A stretch of 64,000 nt of DNA. It comes from Ottelia alismoides (lineage: Eukaryota > Streptophyta > Magnoliopsida > Alismatales > Hydrocharitaceae). The position numbers and the translations under genes were made by a program. Location: positions 62,001-126,000 of the forward strand of contig JAZKJV010011600.1 of assembly GCA_037367405.1 (NCBI GenBank), in the 5' to 3' direction. Positions within the stretch are counted from its first letter, which is position 1. The number at the start of each line of letters is the position of its first letter. Below are positions 45,725 through 55,993 of the stretch, piece after piece. The notes under the pieces were generated by a model that saw only the letters and a program-made list of their open reading frames with translations, was not told the DNA's origin and did not search any database.

Positions 45725-47609
45725 CAGCCTCCTGGAAGCATGAAGGTTCCTCCGTCTCTGTGAGCATCGCTTCCTCTTCTGTTAGATCCATGTGCGGAGC
45801 ATCACGCGTGATGTTAGCCATGGATCTATAACGGACAGGTGCACCGTCGCTTTCGACTTGTCCTCCTGACCAAAGTGTAGGCGAGTGCCTACCCTGGTCA
45901 ACATCTTCTGTCCTGAATGGCATGACCTTCGGAGTATCCCTGATGTTAGTGGGTGTTGACGACGAGCTTGATGCATCACCTATTGGAGAGGTCGATGTAG
46001 ATGGTTCGAGCTCTGGTGTTAGCTCATTTGTAGAAGTACCCAACAATGGAGCTGAGCATACTTCAACCGGTTTGGGGTTGACGTCCTCCTCAATCACAAA
46101 GTTGGGTGATTGACCACTTTCCACATCAACATACCATTTCCACTCCACATTTTCTTCAAATATAACATCACGACTTACATGGATTTTTCCTTGATGGGGG
46201 TCCAGTAGGCGGGGGGCCTTGCATCCTTCTTCGACACCCAGGTACACCATCGGTCAATTGCGATCATCGAGCTTCTTGAGATTTGGCATCGTCACCTTAG
46301 CATGTGTCATGCAGCCGAACACTCGAACATGTGCTAGATGCGGCTTCTTTCCTGTCCACGTCTCGAACGGAGTGCGATCGCCCATCACTTTGGTTGGGAG
46401 GTAATTGAGGAGATAGACGGTATGCCGTACTTCCCCCCCTAAAACTTGCTTGGTACGCTCATACTTTTGAGAAATGAGCGTGCCATATCCATTACTGTAC
46501 AGTTACGTCGCTCCACCACACCATTTTGCTAGGGTGAATATGGTGCGGTGAGATGACGTTCGATTCCTGCCTGCTCGCACATCTTTGCGAACTCGCCTGA
46601 TAAGAACTCTCCTCCGCGATCTGATCGGATAGCCTTAACATGATAATTACTCGTGTTCTCTGCTAGCAACTTGGTCTTCATGAATGCTGAATATGCTTCA
46701 TCCTTTGTTTTGAGTACGTGTAGCCACATCCACCGAGAGTAATCATCTACAATTAGTATAAAATAGTGATTACCACCTGGAGTCGATGGCATGATCGGTC
46801 CACACAAATCAATGTGTAGAAGTTCGAGCGGCTTCTGTGCTTGGTACTTGGCTGCTTTCGGGAACATCAATCTTGTCTACTTTGCCACTAGACAAGTTCG
46901 ACACACCTGATCAGGATGCGTAATCAGCGGCACACCATCCGCCAATCCTTTGCTGGCAAGCATCTTCAATGCTTGAAGGTTGATGTGGCCAAGGCGAGCA
47001 TGCCACAACCATGCAGGATCATCGAGGCTTGCTAATAATGAGATTGGCCTTGCCAGTTGTAGCTCGATGCGATAAAGACGATTTTGTGTTTACTTCACTT
47101 TTATGATCAAGCGAGAGGTGTTCTTCACTGATATTTTGAGTGTATCCTCATCCATAAGCACTTGGTGCCCAGACTCAGTGAGTTGAACAAGGCTTACTAG
47201 ATTGCTATGAAGTCTAGGGATAAAAATACCTCTTGAAGGAGCCACTGATCACCATTCTTGCATGTGAAGAGGATTGATCCCTTCCCCTTGATCTGAACCA
47301 TCAAGCCGTTGTCAAATCCGACGCTTTCGGTGATTGCTTTATCCAACTCGTGGAACTTACTTCATCACCAGTCATATGGTTGCTAGCGCCGTTGTCGAGC
47401 TACCATACATCTGTTGATCCCTCAACATGCTCGGTAGCATGCAACTCCGGCCACACCTTCTCCTCATTTAGCATCACGACCTCCTGCCGCTCTTCTTCAA
47501 CCAACAGAGTCTCATTTGAGATCGCTAGTAGAAGTGATGGTTCAACATCCTCGGCACGTGCAAAGTGCGCTTCCTCCTTCTTCCTCGGGGCTCGACAGTT
47601 TGTCAAGTA
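45708..47609 (-). pseudogene. Copia protease and integrase
   Basis: The protease active site reads 'LDNGASNHMTG' near 47395, where copia proteases have D-S-G, and is preceded by a stop after Trp. The integrase zinc finger is at about 47020-46885 ('WHARLGH', 'CRTC' followed by a stop). The catalytic core is at 46870-46529 ('LHIDLCGPI', 'VDDYSRWMW', 'IRSDRGGEF'), then a stop before 'QNGVVERRN'. The Pro/Ser/Thr-rich linker to RT spans 46250-45708. Confidence 0.88.
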
Positions 47610-48479
47610 GTGTCACATCTCATTGCAGTTATAGCACGGAATATGACTCTTGTCACGACCACCACCGTTATAGCCATTTGCTTCATCTTTGCGTGGTCCT
47701 CCACGACCACCTTTGTAGCCTCCTCTGCTACGCCCACGACCTCCTCGGCCGCGGTTCCTACCATCTACAGCCTGTGGGGGCCCTGTTCTTTGACAAATCT
47801 CCTCCGATCTTCTTAGATCGTGCCTCCCACTCGGCCTGAGTGAGGAGCAGTTGCCCGTCTGCGCTTCCACCTGCGCTAGTGCTCTTCCTGCATGTACGCT
47901 CCTCAAAGGCTTTGAGTTGGCCGACGGCCTCCTCAAAAACCAAGGTTTTGAGGTCGCAAAATTGCTCGATGCTGGCTATCACATTGATAAACCGTTCTGG
48001 CACCGTGTCGAATAATTTTTTTACGAGCATGAGATCCTTCATCGTCTCGCCAAGGGTTGCATACATGACAAACATAACAGTTAGTCGACCAGTGTATTGG
48101 TCGAGGGATTCTCCATCACTCATCCGCATGACGTCGAACTCCCGCTTCAACGTCTGCAATCGTGTGTCCTGAACTCGGTCCACACCGACGAACCTCGTCT
48201 TGAGGCAATCCCAAACTTCCTTTGTTGTCGTCTTCTTGGCCACCAACATGAGGAGGTCCTCCGGAAGTGCTTGGAAGAGATGCATCTTCGCCTTCTTGTC
48301 GAGCCGGACGTCGACTTGTGTTCCCTCTGCCAGAGCAACAGCCCCCAGAGGCCTTGATCCTCCATTATGGCTTGAACACGAATCACCCAACTGGTGTAGT
48401 TCGTGTTCGTCAACTGAGGGTACTGGAGCGTACGACTCAGTTGTTGCGCCCATGACGATTCTCCAGGGACGATTGCCAT
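47610..48479 (-). pseudogene. Copia gag, frameshifted
   Basis: The start is ATG at 48479 ('MAIVPGESSW'), 'TNYTSWVIRVQAIMEDQGLW', then a one-base loss in a G run near 48343. The gag domain continues in the next frame ('KKAKMHLFQALPEDLLM', 'VWDCLKTRFVG', 'DGESLDQYTGRL'). The nucleic-acid-binding knuckle near 47640 reads 'CYNCNEM', stop, 'HY' and 'TNC', so the Gly before His is replaced by TGA. Confidence 0.9.
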
Positions 48480-48485
48480 GGAAGT

Positions 48486-48498
48486 GGCTCTGATATCA
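48486..48498 (-). promoter_or_regulatory. Primer binding site of the minus-strand copia
   Basis: On the minus strand it reads TGATATCAGAGCC, close to the initiator tRNA-Met type site TGGTATCAGAGCC, two bases after the LTR end CTATCA. Confidence 0.75.
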
Positions 48499-48737
48499 TA
48501 TGATAGAAAATAAAGGATATTTGGGAGATGGAGAACAGGGAAGAAGCACTAAGAGAAGAGAAGAACTCTTGTTGTATTGCACTTGGTGAATGTGTGCTTT
48601 GTGCTTATATAGCTACATCTCATGGATAAAAACAGAATGCAAATAAAAGGAATAAAAAAAATAGAAACTCCTCCATACAAGGAGGACCATCCACATAATC
48701 CCAAGTTGCTAGATAAAATAATTTGAATGCCAAGAAT

Positions 48738-50474
48738 TAGGGGTGCACACGGATCGGACAAAATCCGTAATCCGATCCAATCCGATGTTATTGGATTGGA
48801 TTGGTTTGGTTTTACCATTTTAACGGATCGGATTGGATTGGAATTTTTAAAATCCGTTAAAATATGGATTGGATCGGATCATTATCAAAATCCAATCCGA
48901 TCCGATCCGTTAATCCATTAACATACATTTATATATTTACATATTATATAAATATTATACATACATAATATATATTTTCATCCATCTATAATTCTCATAA
49001 AGCTATAGTCAATGTCATTCATCGCATAATTGTCGGATACAAGTTCTCTTACCACTCCCATCTCTTTCTCTTTAAAGTTAAATGTTAAATCTCAAAAATA
49101 ATAAAATATGATTATAACTTGTAGTGTTGTGAACCTTCTTTGATCATTCCCCTCTAATTCCCCCCTCCCTCTCTCACTGCACTCTCAATTACCAATATCT
49201 AATTACCAGTTCTCCCTCCCTCATGGTCCATTTTGGTGCATTCTCTCATACACAACATTGTCCCCCTTTAGTACAATAGTGCTGCCCTCCTTTATGGCAT
49301 CACCGCCTGTCTCACACAATGTTATCCCTCTCTGGTGCGATACCATTTGCCCTGAGAGCAATGCAACACATCTGATCTCCGTTAAAAGAAAATAGATTCG
49401 AGTAGTTGTATAGTGCATGCAATTTTTATTCTTGGACTTTTTGCTTTTTCCAACTTGCAACCTTACCCATATATGAAATTAGAACAACTATATGTTGAGA
49501 TGTATCGCACCATGTAAGAACGAACGAACATACTTTTTTTATTATTTAATTGGGGGGAGGGGTTTGAACCCTGGTCCTTTAAGTGAGAGCCCACTGCTTC
49601 TACCACCAGACCATTAGAGGGGTTCACGAACAAGCATACTTGAATTCTTTTCCTTTTTAAATTGATATACATATTTGATTTGTATTGTTCTAAAAAACTT
49701 ACATATTTTGACTATAGGTACAATTATGACAATTAAATTCCATTTCAAGTCTATTTTAAATGTGAGGTATGATACATAATTGGTGGGTTGTATTTAAATT
49801 GGTTTTGTCATGGATACCGAATTGAATATGAATGTTTTATGATTCTTGTATGTTGATGATATGTTATAGTACCTTGAAAGATATTCTTAGGAGTGATTTG
49901 ATCTAGACATAAGTTAACAATATAAATATATCACAGACTTCATCAATATCCATCCAAAAAAAATATATTTTTTGTTATCTAACTAGTTTTTGCATCCATA
50001 TTCGGTAACTTGCATGAATCATATGTCAAAAACCATTTACAAAAAAAACATACTAATGCACCATTAATAAAAAAAACTTAGATACCAAATTTAATATAAT
50101 TCTTTAGCATCATCGTATGGTCATCAACTTTTTACTATGAACTAATGCAGTTCATCAACATTAATTTGATTGTGCGTTGTTCAAATATTCTTTTCACTAT
50201 ATCCATCCACATTACCAATTTTGAAGTCATATTTCAAATGTCGAAGGCTAGTGTGCTAAAATACAAACACTGCATGGTAAATTATCGAGCGAAAATATGT
50301 AAGTATAAAAAATCCGATCCAATCCGATCCAATCTGTAATCCGGTGGATTGGATTGGTTTGGATTCAGATATTTGATGAATTGGATTGGATTGAGAAGAG
50401 TGAAAATCCGTTAAGGTTGGATTGGACACAGATTAGGCTAAAATCCGATCCAATCCAATCCACGTGCACCCCTA
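48738..50474. mobile_element. Non-autonomous hAT element, 1737 bp, nested in copia LTR
   Basis: The ends are TAGGGGTGCAC and its inverse GTGCACCCCTA. The 8 bp target duplication CCAAGAAT is at 48730-48737 and 50475-50482. Subterminal zones at 48755-48915 and 50308-50462 hold clusters of GGATTGGATTGG/ATCCGATCCAATCC. The interior is AT-rich with no transposase. It holds one SINE. Confidence 0.92.
49534..49625 (-). mobile_element. tRNA-derived SINE inside the hAT element
   Basis: On the minus strand it has TGGTCTGGTGGTAGAAGCAG (A-box area), GGTTCAAACCC (B box) and an A/T-rich tail. Imperfect target duplications, ACGAACGAACATAC and ACGAACAAGCATAC, flank it (49520-49533 and 49626-49639). It is the same family as 51997-52110. 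Confidence 0.7.
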
Positions 50475-51765
50475 CCAAGAATAGCATTCACAAATATGTC
50501 CGAGTACATTTTCCAAACAATACCGCTATTGTCTGAAAACCTCACCATTGCAGGAAATTTCAATATTATATCACTCCTCCAATTTATAAATATATAATAT
50601 CTGCTGTCACACGCGCATTGAATCATACAAGGTGATGCTGATCACCGCTTCAAACAGAGATTTGCATAGAATGCTTATTTAGGTGGCATCTAATTATAAG
50701 GCAGAAGCCATGCCAATCACAGGTCTTCCTGATGCTTTATGTCTAAGATTTTGATCAGCAAGTCCTCCACAACCTGCACAGGCAACAAAATCGCTTCACC
50801 ATCAGTCCATATCACCCAAGACATGGCTTTTTATTGGTAAACTGGTGGTTTAATCTTGAGATAAGCAACCAGATATTAAACCGAAAAAACAGGAGTTTTT
50901 ACCTTATCAGGCGTCGAAGCACCTGAAGTAATTCCTACTGTAATTGGACCAGCAGGTAACCAGTTTTCTTTCTCAACAACTCCTCCATGCTGCAATTTTA
51001 TCAGATGCAAAACTATCAGTTACTCGACATATGGAGCAAGCAGTCAAGAACTAATGACGAAAATTCTTGAAGCATCAAATGCATGCTTACCACTAACTTG
51101 TGCAACACCTTGTTTCCAGGGCCTATTCGCAGCTCGCGATCAACCCAGTAGGAGGGGATCCCGCTGTCCTCGGAGATTGCTTGCAGATGTGAAGTATTAT
51201 TGGAGTTCCATCCCCCAACTACGACGATGAGATCGACCTTCTCCGCCACCAGCGTATGCATGGCATCCTTTCCTGCCATTCACATGGGCCGGCAGTTGAT
51301 TTTGGTTATGATCCAAGGTCTGGCAGTAGTTCAAAGAAGTTGGAGAGAATACCTGAGTGGCATAACATATAGTATTGTTGCTAATGAAGTGATTACTGAC
51401 ATTTTCCACACCATATTTCTGCATCATTGTCTTCTCAACAAGTTTACCTGGATGTGTATATATGCATGGGAGTTCAGCAATACCACAGGTGTAGTTCTTA
51501 GTAACAGAGATGATCAAATGATCTAATAAAGCCATATATACCTATCTCTTCCCTTTCCCCTTTCAGCATTGTGGTTTGGTTTGCGATTCCCAGTTTAACC
51601 ATATCAACATCTGGATTGAATCCCTTTGAAACAGCGTTTTGAAATTTCTGTGGGAATAGAAGAACACGAGTTAACTGTGTATAACGTTCTGACTTGGTTC
51701 CAAATAAAAGAAGAAAATAAAAGGTTGAAGAGGATCCACGCACAAGATAGTTAGACGTTCATCTA

Positions 51766-52302
51766 GAGGGAGCGGATCATCTGCTTTTACAGCAAAGGTG
51801 CTGGGATCCCGTTCTTTATTTATTTTTGCGAAATCGATTCCAAAAAAATCTGACTGCATATATTGAATCTTTTATTAATATTCTACATACATATGAATTT
51901 TAGTTCAAATCCAATGTTATTTGTTATTTTATCTTAACAGTCAAAAGTTCCGTCCTTTTTTCAAATGGGATTTAAAGTGCTTAAATGTGGATCAAAGAAC
52001 TCAAGGAGTGGTCTGGTAGTAGAGCAGTGTGCCTCCAATTTAAAGGACCCGAGTTCGAATCCCAGTGAGAACGGTCCGGACCCCCGAAATTACCGGGCCT
52101 ACTATTAAAAAAATGTGGATTAAACATTTGACCATTAAGATGACATGGCAAATGATATCGGATTTGAGCGATATTTGATAGGTATGCAAAACATTAATCA
52201 AAGAACTTATATATGTTGTTGGATTTTTTTGAATCGATTTCGCAAAAACTGATATCACAACACCTCTGCTGTAAAATGAGTTACGACATAGGATCGCTCT
52301 CT
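51766..52302. mobile_element. Foldback element in IspH intron 5
   Basis: The inverted ends are about 80 bp: GAGGGAGCGGATC at the left pairs with GATCGCTCTC at the right, and TTTTGCGAAATCGATTC at 51824-51840 pairs with GAATCGATTTCGCAAAA at about 52230-52248. The outermost bases resemble the end of the MITE at 14883. A SINE lies inside. Confidence 0.6.
51997..52110 (+). mobile_element. tRNA-derived SINE in IspH intron 5
   Basis: It has GTGGTCTGGTAGTAGAGCAG (A-box area), GAGTTCGAATCCC (B box) and a short A tail. The target duplication AAATGTGGATCAAA/AAATGTGGATTAAA has one mismatch (51983-51996 and 52111-52124). It is the same family as 49534-49625. Confidence 0.75.
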
Positions 52303-52520
52303 TATATTAGTTGAGTCTGAGTCATGATTTTTGAAACCAAACCGGATACCGAACTGGAAACCTTGCTGAAATGGTCGGATCGGGTCGAACCATGTAATCA
52401 AACCGATTCAACCGGATGATGACGTCATCATTATTTAAAACCGGATTAAATCGGACTGGTGAAAAAAAAATGGTTGAACCGGCTAATCAAACCGAAATGA
52501 AATTATATATATATATATAA

Positions 52521-53097
52521 TGTTGAAAATGTAATTTGTAATTAGCCTATGAAGTATTATTGTAATGGGCTAGTATAAATGGGCCTATAATCCTCCATCA
52601 TATGAAAAGATGTGGGTCTATATCTTCCACCAACATAAGAAGCTTCATGAAAATATGCACTTGGGAGAATATTCTAGAAAAGAAAGAGGTGGAGAAAATA
52701 TCTAGATATTTCTCCACCTCCCACCAAAATATCTAGATATTTTTTTCTTAAAAGATAAGCATAGAAGATGATTCTAGATCCCTCTTCCAAAATATCTCCA
52801 CCCTCTTGGGGGCCTATAAATACTCCCAAAAGGTCCTCATTTCACACAACAAAAAGAAGAAGTCCTCTACTAATACAAAAAGTCTATCAAGTGTCCTCCT
52901 GCTTCCAAGTGTTGTAAGTCTCTCTTCCTTTATTATAAGCTTTGTAAGTCATCTTCTTGTAAAGTATATGATTTGTATGCAAGTTTAAGTTTTTAATGAA
53001 AAGAAGTTTTTAAGTTCTTATTTACCTTGTGCATTGATCCATATCCTCTTCCTATAATTTACTTCTTATACACCACCAATCTTCCGCTGCTCCAACA
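52521..53097 (+). repeat. Copia 5' LTR
   Basis: The LTR is 577 bp, from TGTTGAAAATG to GCTCCAACA, with a TATA box CTATAAATA at 52814-52822. It differs from the 3' LTR at a number of positions, so the insertion is not very young. Confidence 0.92.
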
Positions 53098-53164
53098 AGT
53101 TTGATATCATAGCCATAATCATCCTTATATCCTTGTTGAAGTTTTTTTCTTGTTTCTCAACACC

Positions 53165-54200
53165 ATGGCATCCACCTCCAATATACCTTTATTTAATTAC
53201 ACCCAAAGCTCCATTCCTATATTTGATGGAGAAAATTATGATTATTGGAGTTTTCAAATGAAGATCATTTTCATCTCACAAGACTTGTGGGACCTTATCA
53301 TAGAAGGTTATGAGGAAGTTAAAGATGCAGATGGAATTGCTTCACTAAGTGAAGGAAGAAGAAAGAATTCAAGAAGAACAAGAAGAAAAATGCAAAGGCC
53401 CTTCTCTTCATCCTGCAAGGAGTAAGTAAATCTATCTTTCCTCGTATTTTTAGAGCAACTACTTCTAAAGAAGCATGGGAGATTTTAAAAAAAGAATTTC
53501 AAGGATTTGTCAAGATAATTTCTATCAAGCTTCAATCTTTATGAAGGGATTTTGATAATCTCTTAATGAAAGATGGTGAAAATATACAAGGGTTTTTTTT
53601 CAAAAGCTTCTATTATTATAAATCAAATTCGAAGCTATGGAGATATTATTACAGGTAAGAAGTTTGTTGAAAAGATATTGAGGAGATTGCCTCTAAATTT
53701 GATCATGTTGTTGCTGCTATTGAAGAATCTAAAGATTTATCTTCTCTGTATATATGAATTAATGGGTTCACTTGAAGCACATTAGTAAAGAATTAGCAGG
53801 TTCACTACTCAACCCTTGGAGCAAGAATTTCAAATAAAAATAAACATCTCCAAAGGTAAGAATTAAAATCATGACAAGCAGAGCAGAGGAAAATATATAA
53901 GGAGACAAGAGTATAATAAAAGACATGGATCCTACAAAGGTCAAGATAATTGAAGAGCAAAAAGAGGATATAATCAAAGAGCTATAGGTACAAGAAAATC
54001 TTTTTCTTATTGCATTATTTGCAAGAAAGATAATCATGAATCCAAAGAATATATTATTCCGCTGCAAAGGTGCAAAATTGCAAATTATTCTCAAAGGGAT
54101 TGTTGGTTCCAAAAGAATGAGTGTAATTATATTGCAAAAGATGATGATTCCAATTCATTACTTTATTCTTGCATAAATACTAAAGAAGTTTATAAAGATA
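53165..54200 (+). pseudogene. Copia gag, broken
   Basis: ATG is at 53165 ('MASTSNIPLFNYTQSSIPIF', 'NYDYWSFQMKIIF'), followed by frameshifted gag pieces ('ATTSKEAWEILKKEFQGF', 'SKASIIINQIRSYGDIITGK', 'LRRLPL'). A degraded zinc knuckle near 54015 reads 'CIICKKDNHESKEY'. Several stops are present. Confidence 0.85.
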
Positions 54201-54962
54201 TTTGGTATTTCATATGTTAAATTGCAAGACAGAAGCAAGTCCTATGCCTGCCAATACAAAACTCTCTGCAAATGATGGAGCTCAAGAAGCCGATGGCTCT
54301 TTTTATAGGAGTCTTGTAGGCTCATTATTATATTTAACTAATACAAAACTAGATATAGTATATGCAGTTAGTGTAGGTATCAAGATTTATGAGCAAGCAC
54401 AACAAGCTTCACTATGCAGCCGCAAAAAGGATTCTTCGCTATGTTCAAGGTACCAGGAATTTTTGAATAAAATATACTATAGAAGAAGTTAATTCTGTAG
54501 AAGGCTATTCAGATAGTGATTGGGCCGGATCTATAGATGATAGAAAAAGTACATCAGGTTATTTATTTTGCATGGGATCTAAAGTCATATCTTGGAGTTC
54601 TAAGAAGCAAAAGACAATAGCCTTTTCCTCTGCTGAAGCTGAATATATTTCTGTTACAAGTGCATCATGTGAAGCTGTGTGGCTGATAAGACTTCTTCAT
54701 AACATTCAAGAAGCGAATGTTCTTCCAACAATTATATTATATGACAACATGCCAGCCATTGCTATGATAAAGAATCCAATCTTTCATAGAAGAACAAAAC
54801 ACATTGAACTTCGTCATCATTATGTTCGAGAGCTAGTGGAGAATGGTGACATCAAGCTGGAGTTCATCAACATAGAGGATCAACTTGCAGATATTTTTAC
54901 AAAGCCACTTCCAAAAGAAAAATTACAACACTTTAGACGAATAATGCAAATTACAAATTAAG
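54201..54962 (+). pseudogene. Copia RT end and RNase H (uninterrupted, copy B)
   Basis: It holds 'ANDGAQEADGSFYRSLVGSL', 'TKLDIVYAVS', a TGA after 'GTRNF', then RNase H with 'SDSDWAGSIDDRKSTSG' and 'SSAEAEYISV', ending 'ADIFTKPLPKEKL'. The frame from 54572 to 54961 is open. The site at 54417/54418 is the place where copy A carries the gypsy element. Confidence 0.9.
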
Positions 54963-54968
54963 AGGAGG

Positions 54969-55540
54969 TATTGAAAATCTAATTTGTAATTAGCTCATTA
55001 AGTATTATTGTAATGCGCTAGTATAAATGGGCCTACAATCCTCCATCATATGAAAAGATGTGGGCCTATATCTTCCACCAACATAAAAAGCTTCATGAAA
55101 ATATGCACTTAGGAGAATATTCTAGAAAAGAGAGAGGTGGAGAAAATATCTAAATATTTCTCCACCTCCAACTAAAATATCTAGATTTTTTTAAAAGATA
55201 AGAATGGAAGAGGATTCTAGATCCCTCTTCCGAATATCTCCACCCTCTTGGAGGCCTATAAATACCCCCCAAGAGGTCCTCATTTCACACAACAAAAAGA
55301 AGAAGTCCTCTACCAACACAAAGAGTCTCTCAAGTGTCCTCCTCCTTTCAAGTATTGTAAGTCTCTCTTCCTTTGTTGTAAGCATTGTAATTCATCTTCT
55401 TGTAAAGTATAAGATTTGTACGCAATTTCAAGTTTTTAATGAAAAGAAGTTCTTGAGTTCTTATCTACCTTGTGCATTGATCCATATCCTCTCCCTCTAA
55501 TTTACTTCTTATACACCACAAATCTTCCGCTGCTCCAACA
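54969..55540 (+). repeat. Copia 3' LTR (copy B)
   Basis: The LTR is 572 bp, following the purine run AAGAGGAGG. Its start is TATTG in place of TGTTG. A TATA box is at 55256-55264. Confidence 0.92.
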
Positions 55541-55734
55541 TATAATACACACTTAATATACTTGAAATATATATAAAATACATAGATAATTTATATTTTT
55601 CACACTACACATAAATATTTTTCTTATACACCTTCAAATATCATACATATCATATATATACATATTATTTGTATTAGATGCTCTATAACATGATATTAGT
55701 TTAATTATATTTAAAACCCAATACATGCAAAAAG

Positions 55735-55814
55735 TTGTGTTAGTGTAGTTGGTTGAGAGTGCGAAATAGGTAAACAAAGGTCATTGGTTCAACTTCCACT
55801 ATTAACAAAATTTT
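55735..55814 (+). repeat. tRNA-like SINE remnant (copy B)
   Basis: Counterpart of 9081-9160, with A-box-like TAGTTGGTTGAGAG and B-box-like GGTTCAACTTC. It lies between the copia 3' LTR and the right part of the AACCGG-rich element. Confidence 0.35.
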
Positions 55815-55993
55815 TAAATAATTTAAAAATCAAATGTCTTTCAACTTCGGTTGAACCTGGTTAAACTGGGTCAAAAAATAGGTTGAACCGGACGGGTTAA
55901 TTAAAATTTGAGTAATCGAACCGAACCGGCATAAATCGATTAACCGAACCGATCCAAGCCCGATTCACCGGTCCGGTTCGATTTCAAAAACAT

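Larger units (their letters stand above)
43872..50492 (-). mobile_element. Ty1/copia element, full length but disabled
   Basis: It runs on the minus strand with both LTRs, and the target duplication AATAT is at 43867-43871 and 50493-50497. The LTR ends are TGTGAATGC and CTATCA. Gag, protease, integrase, RT and RNase H appear in copia order from 48479 down to 44208. The 5' LTR is split by a hAT element at 48738-50474. Stops and a gag frameshift show it is dead. It inserted about 220 bp beyond the IspH stop codon, in the 3' flank of that gene. Confidence 0.92.
48501..50492 (-). repeat. 5' LTR of the minus-strand copia, split by a hAT insertion
   Basis: The LTR parts are 48501-48737 and 50483-50492. 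Together they match 43872-44198 except for a deletion of about 70 bp and small indels. Confidence 0.88.
52521..55540 (+). mobile_element. Ty1/copia deletion derivative with both LTRs
   Basis: The 3020 bp element has perfect 5 bp target duplications TATAA (52516-52520 and 55541-55545). The 5' LTR begins TGTTG and ends CAACA. A primer-site-like TTTGATATCATAGCC follows at about 53100. The interior is 1871 bp and keeps only gag and the RT-end/RNase H part. Protease, integrase and most of RT are deleted near 54205-54230. Confidence 0.92.
52328..55990. mobile_element. Old inverted-repeat element rich in AACCGG, split by copia
   Basis: The left end TTTTTGAAACCAAACCGG pairs with the right end CCGGTTCGATTTCAAAAA. 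Both sides are full of AACCGG/CCGGTT variants. The copia at 52521-55540 interrupts it, leaving about 640 bp of the older element. The superfamily is not determined and no target duplication was found. Confidence 0.5.

Noticed and set aside
52006..52080. Genuine tRNA gene
   Set aside because: It has A and B boxes but no full cloverleaf, and it ends in an A tail with target duplications, which marks a SINE. The same holds for 49534-49625.
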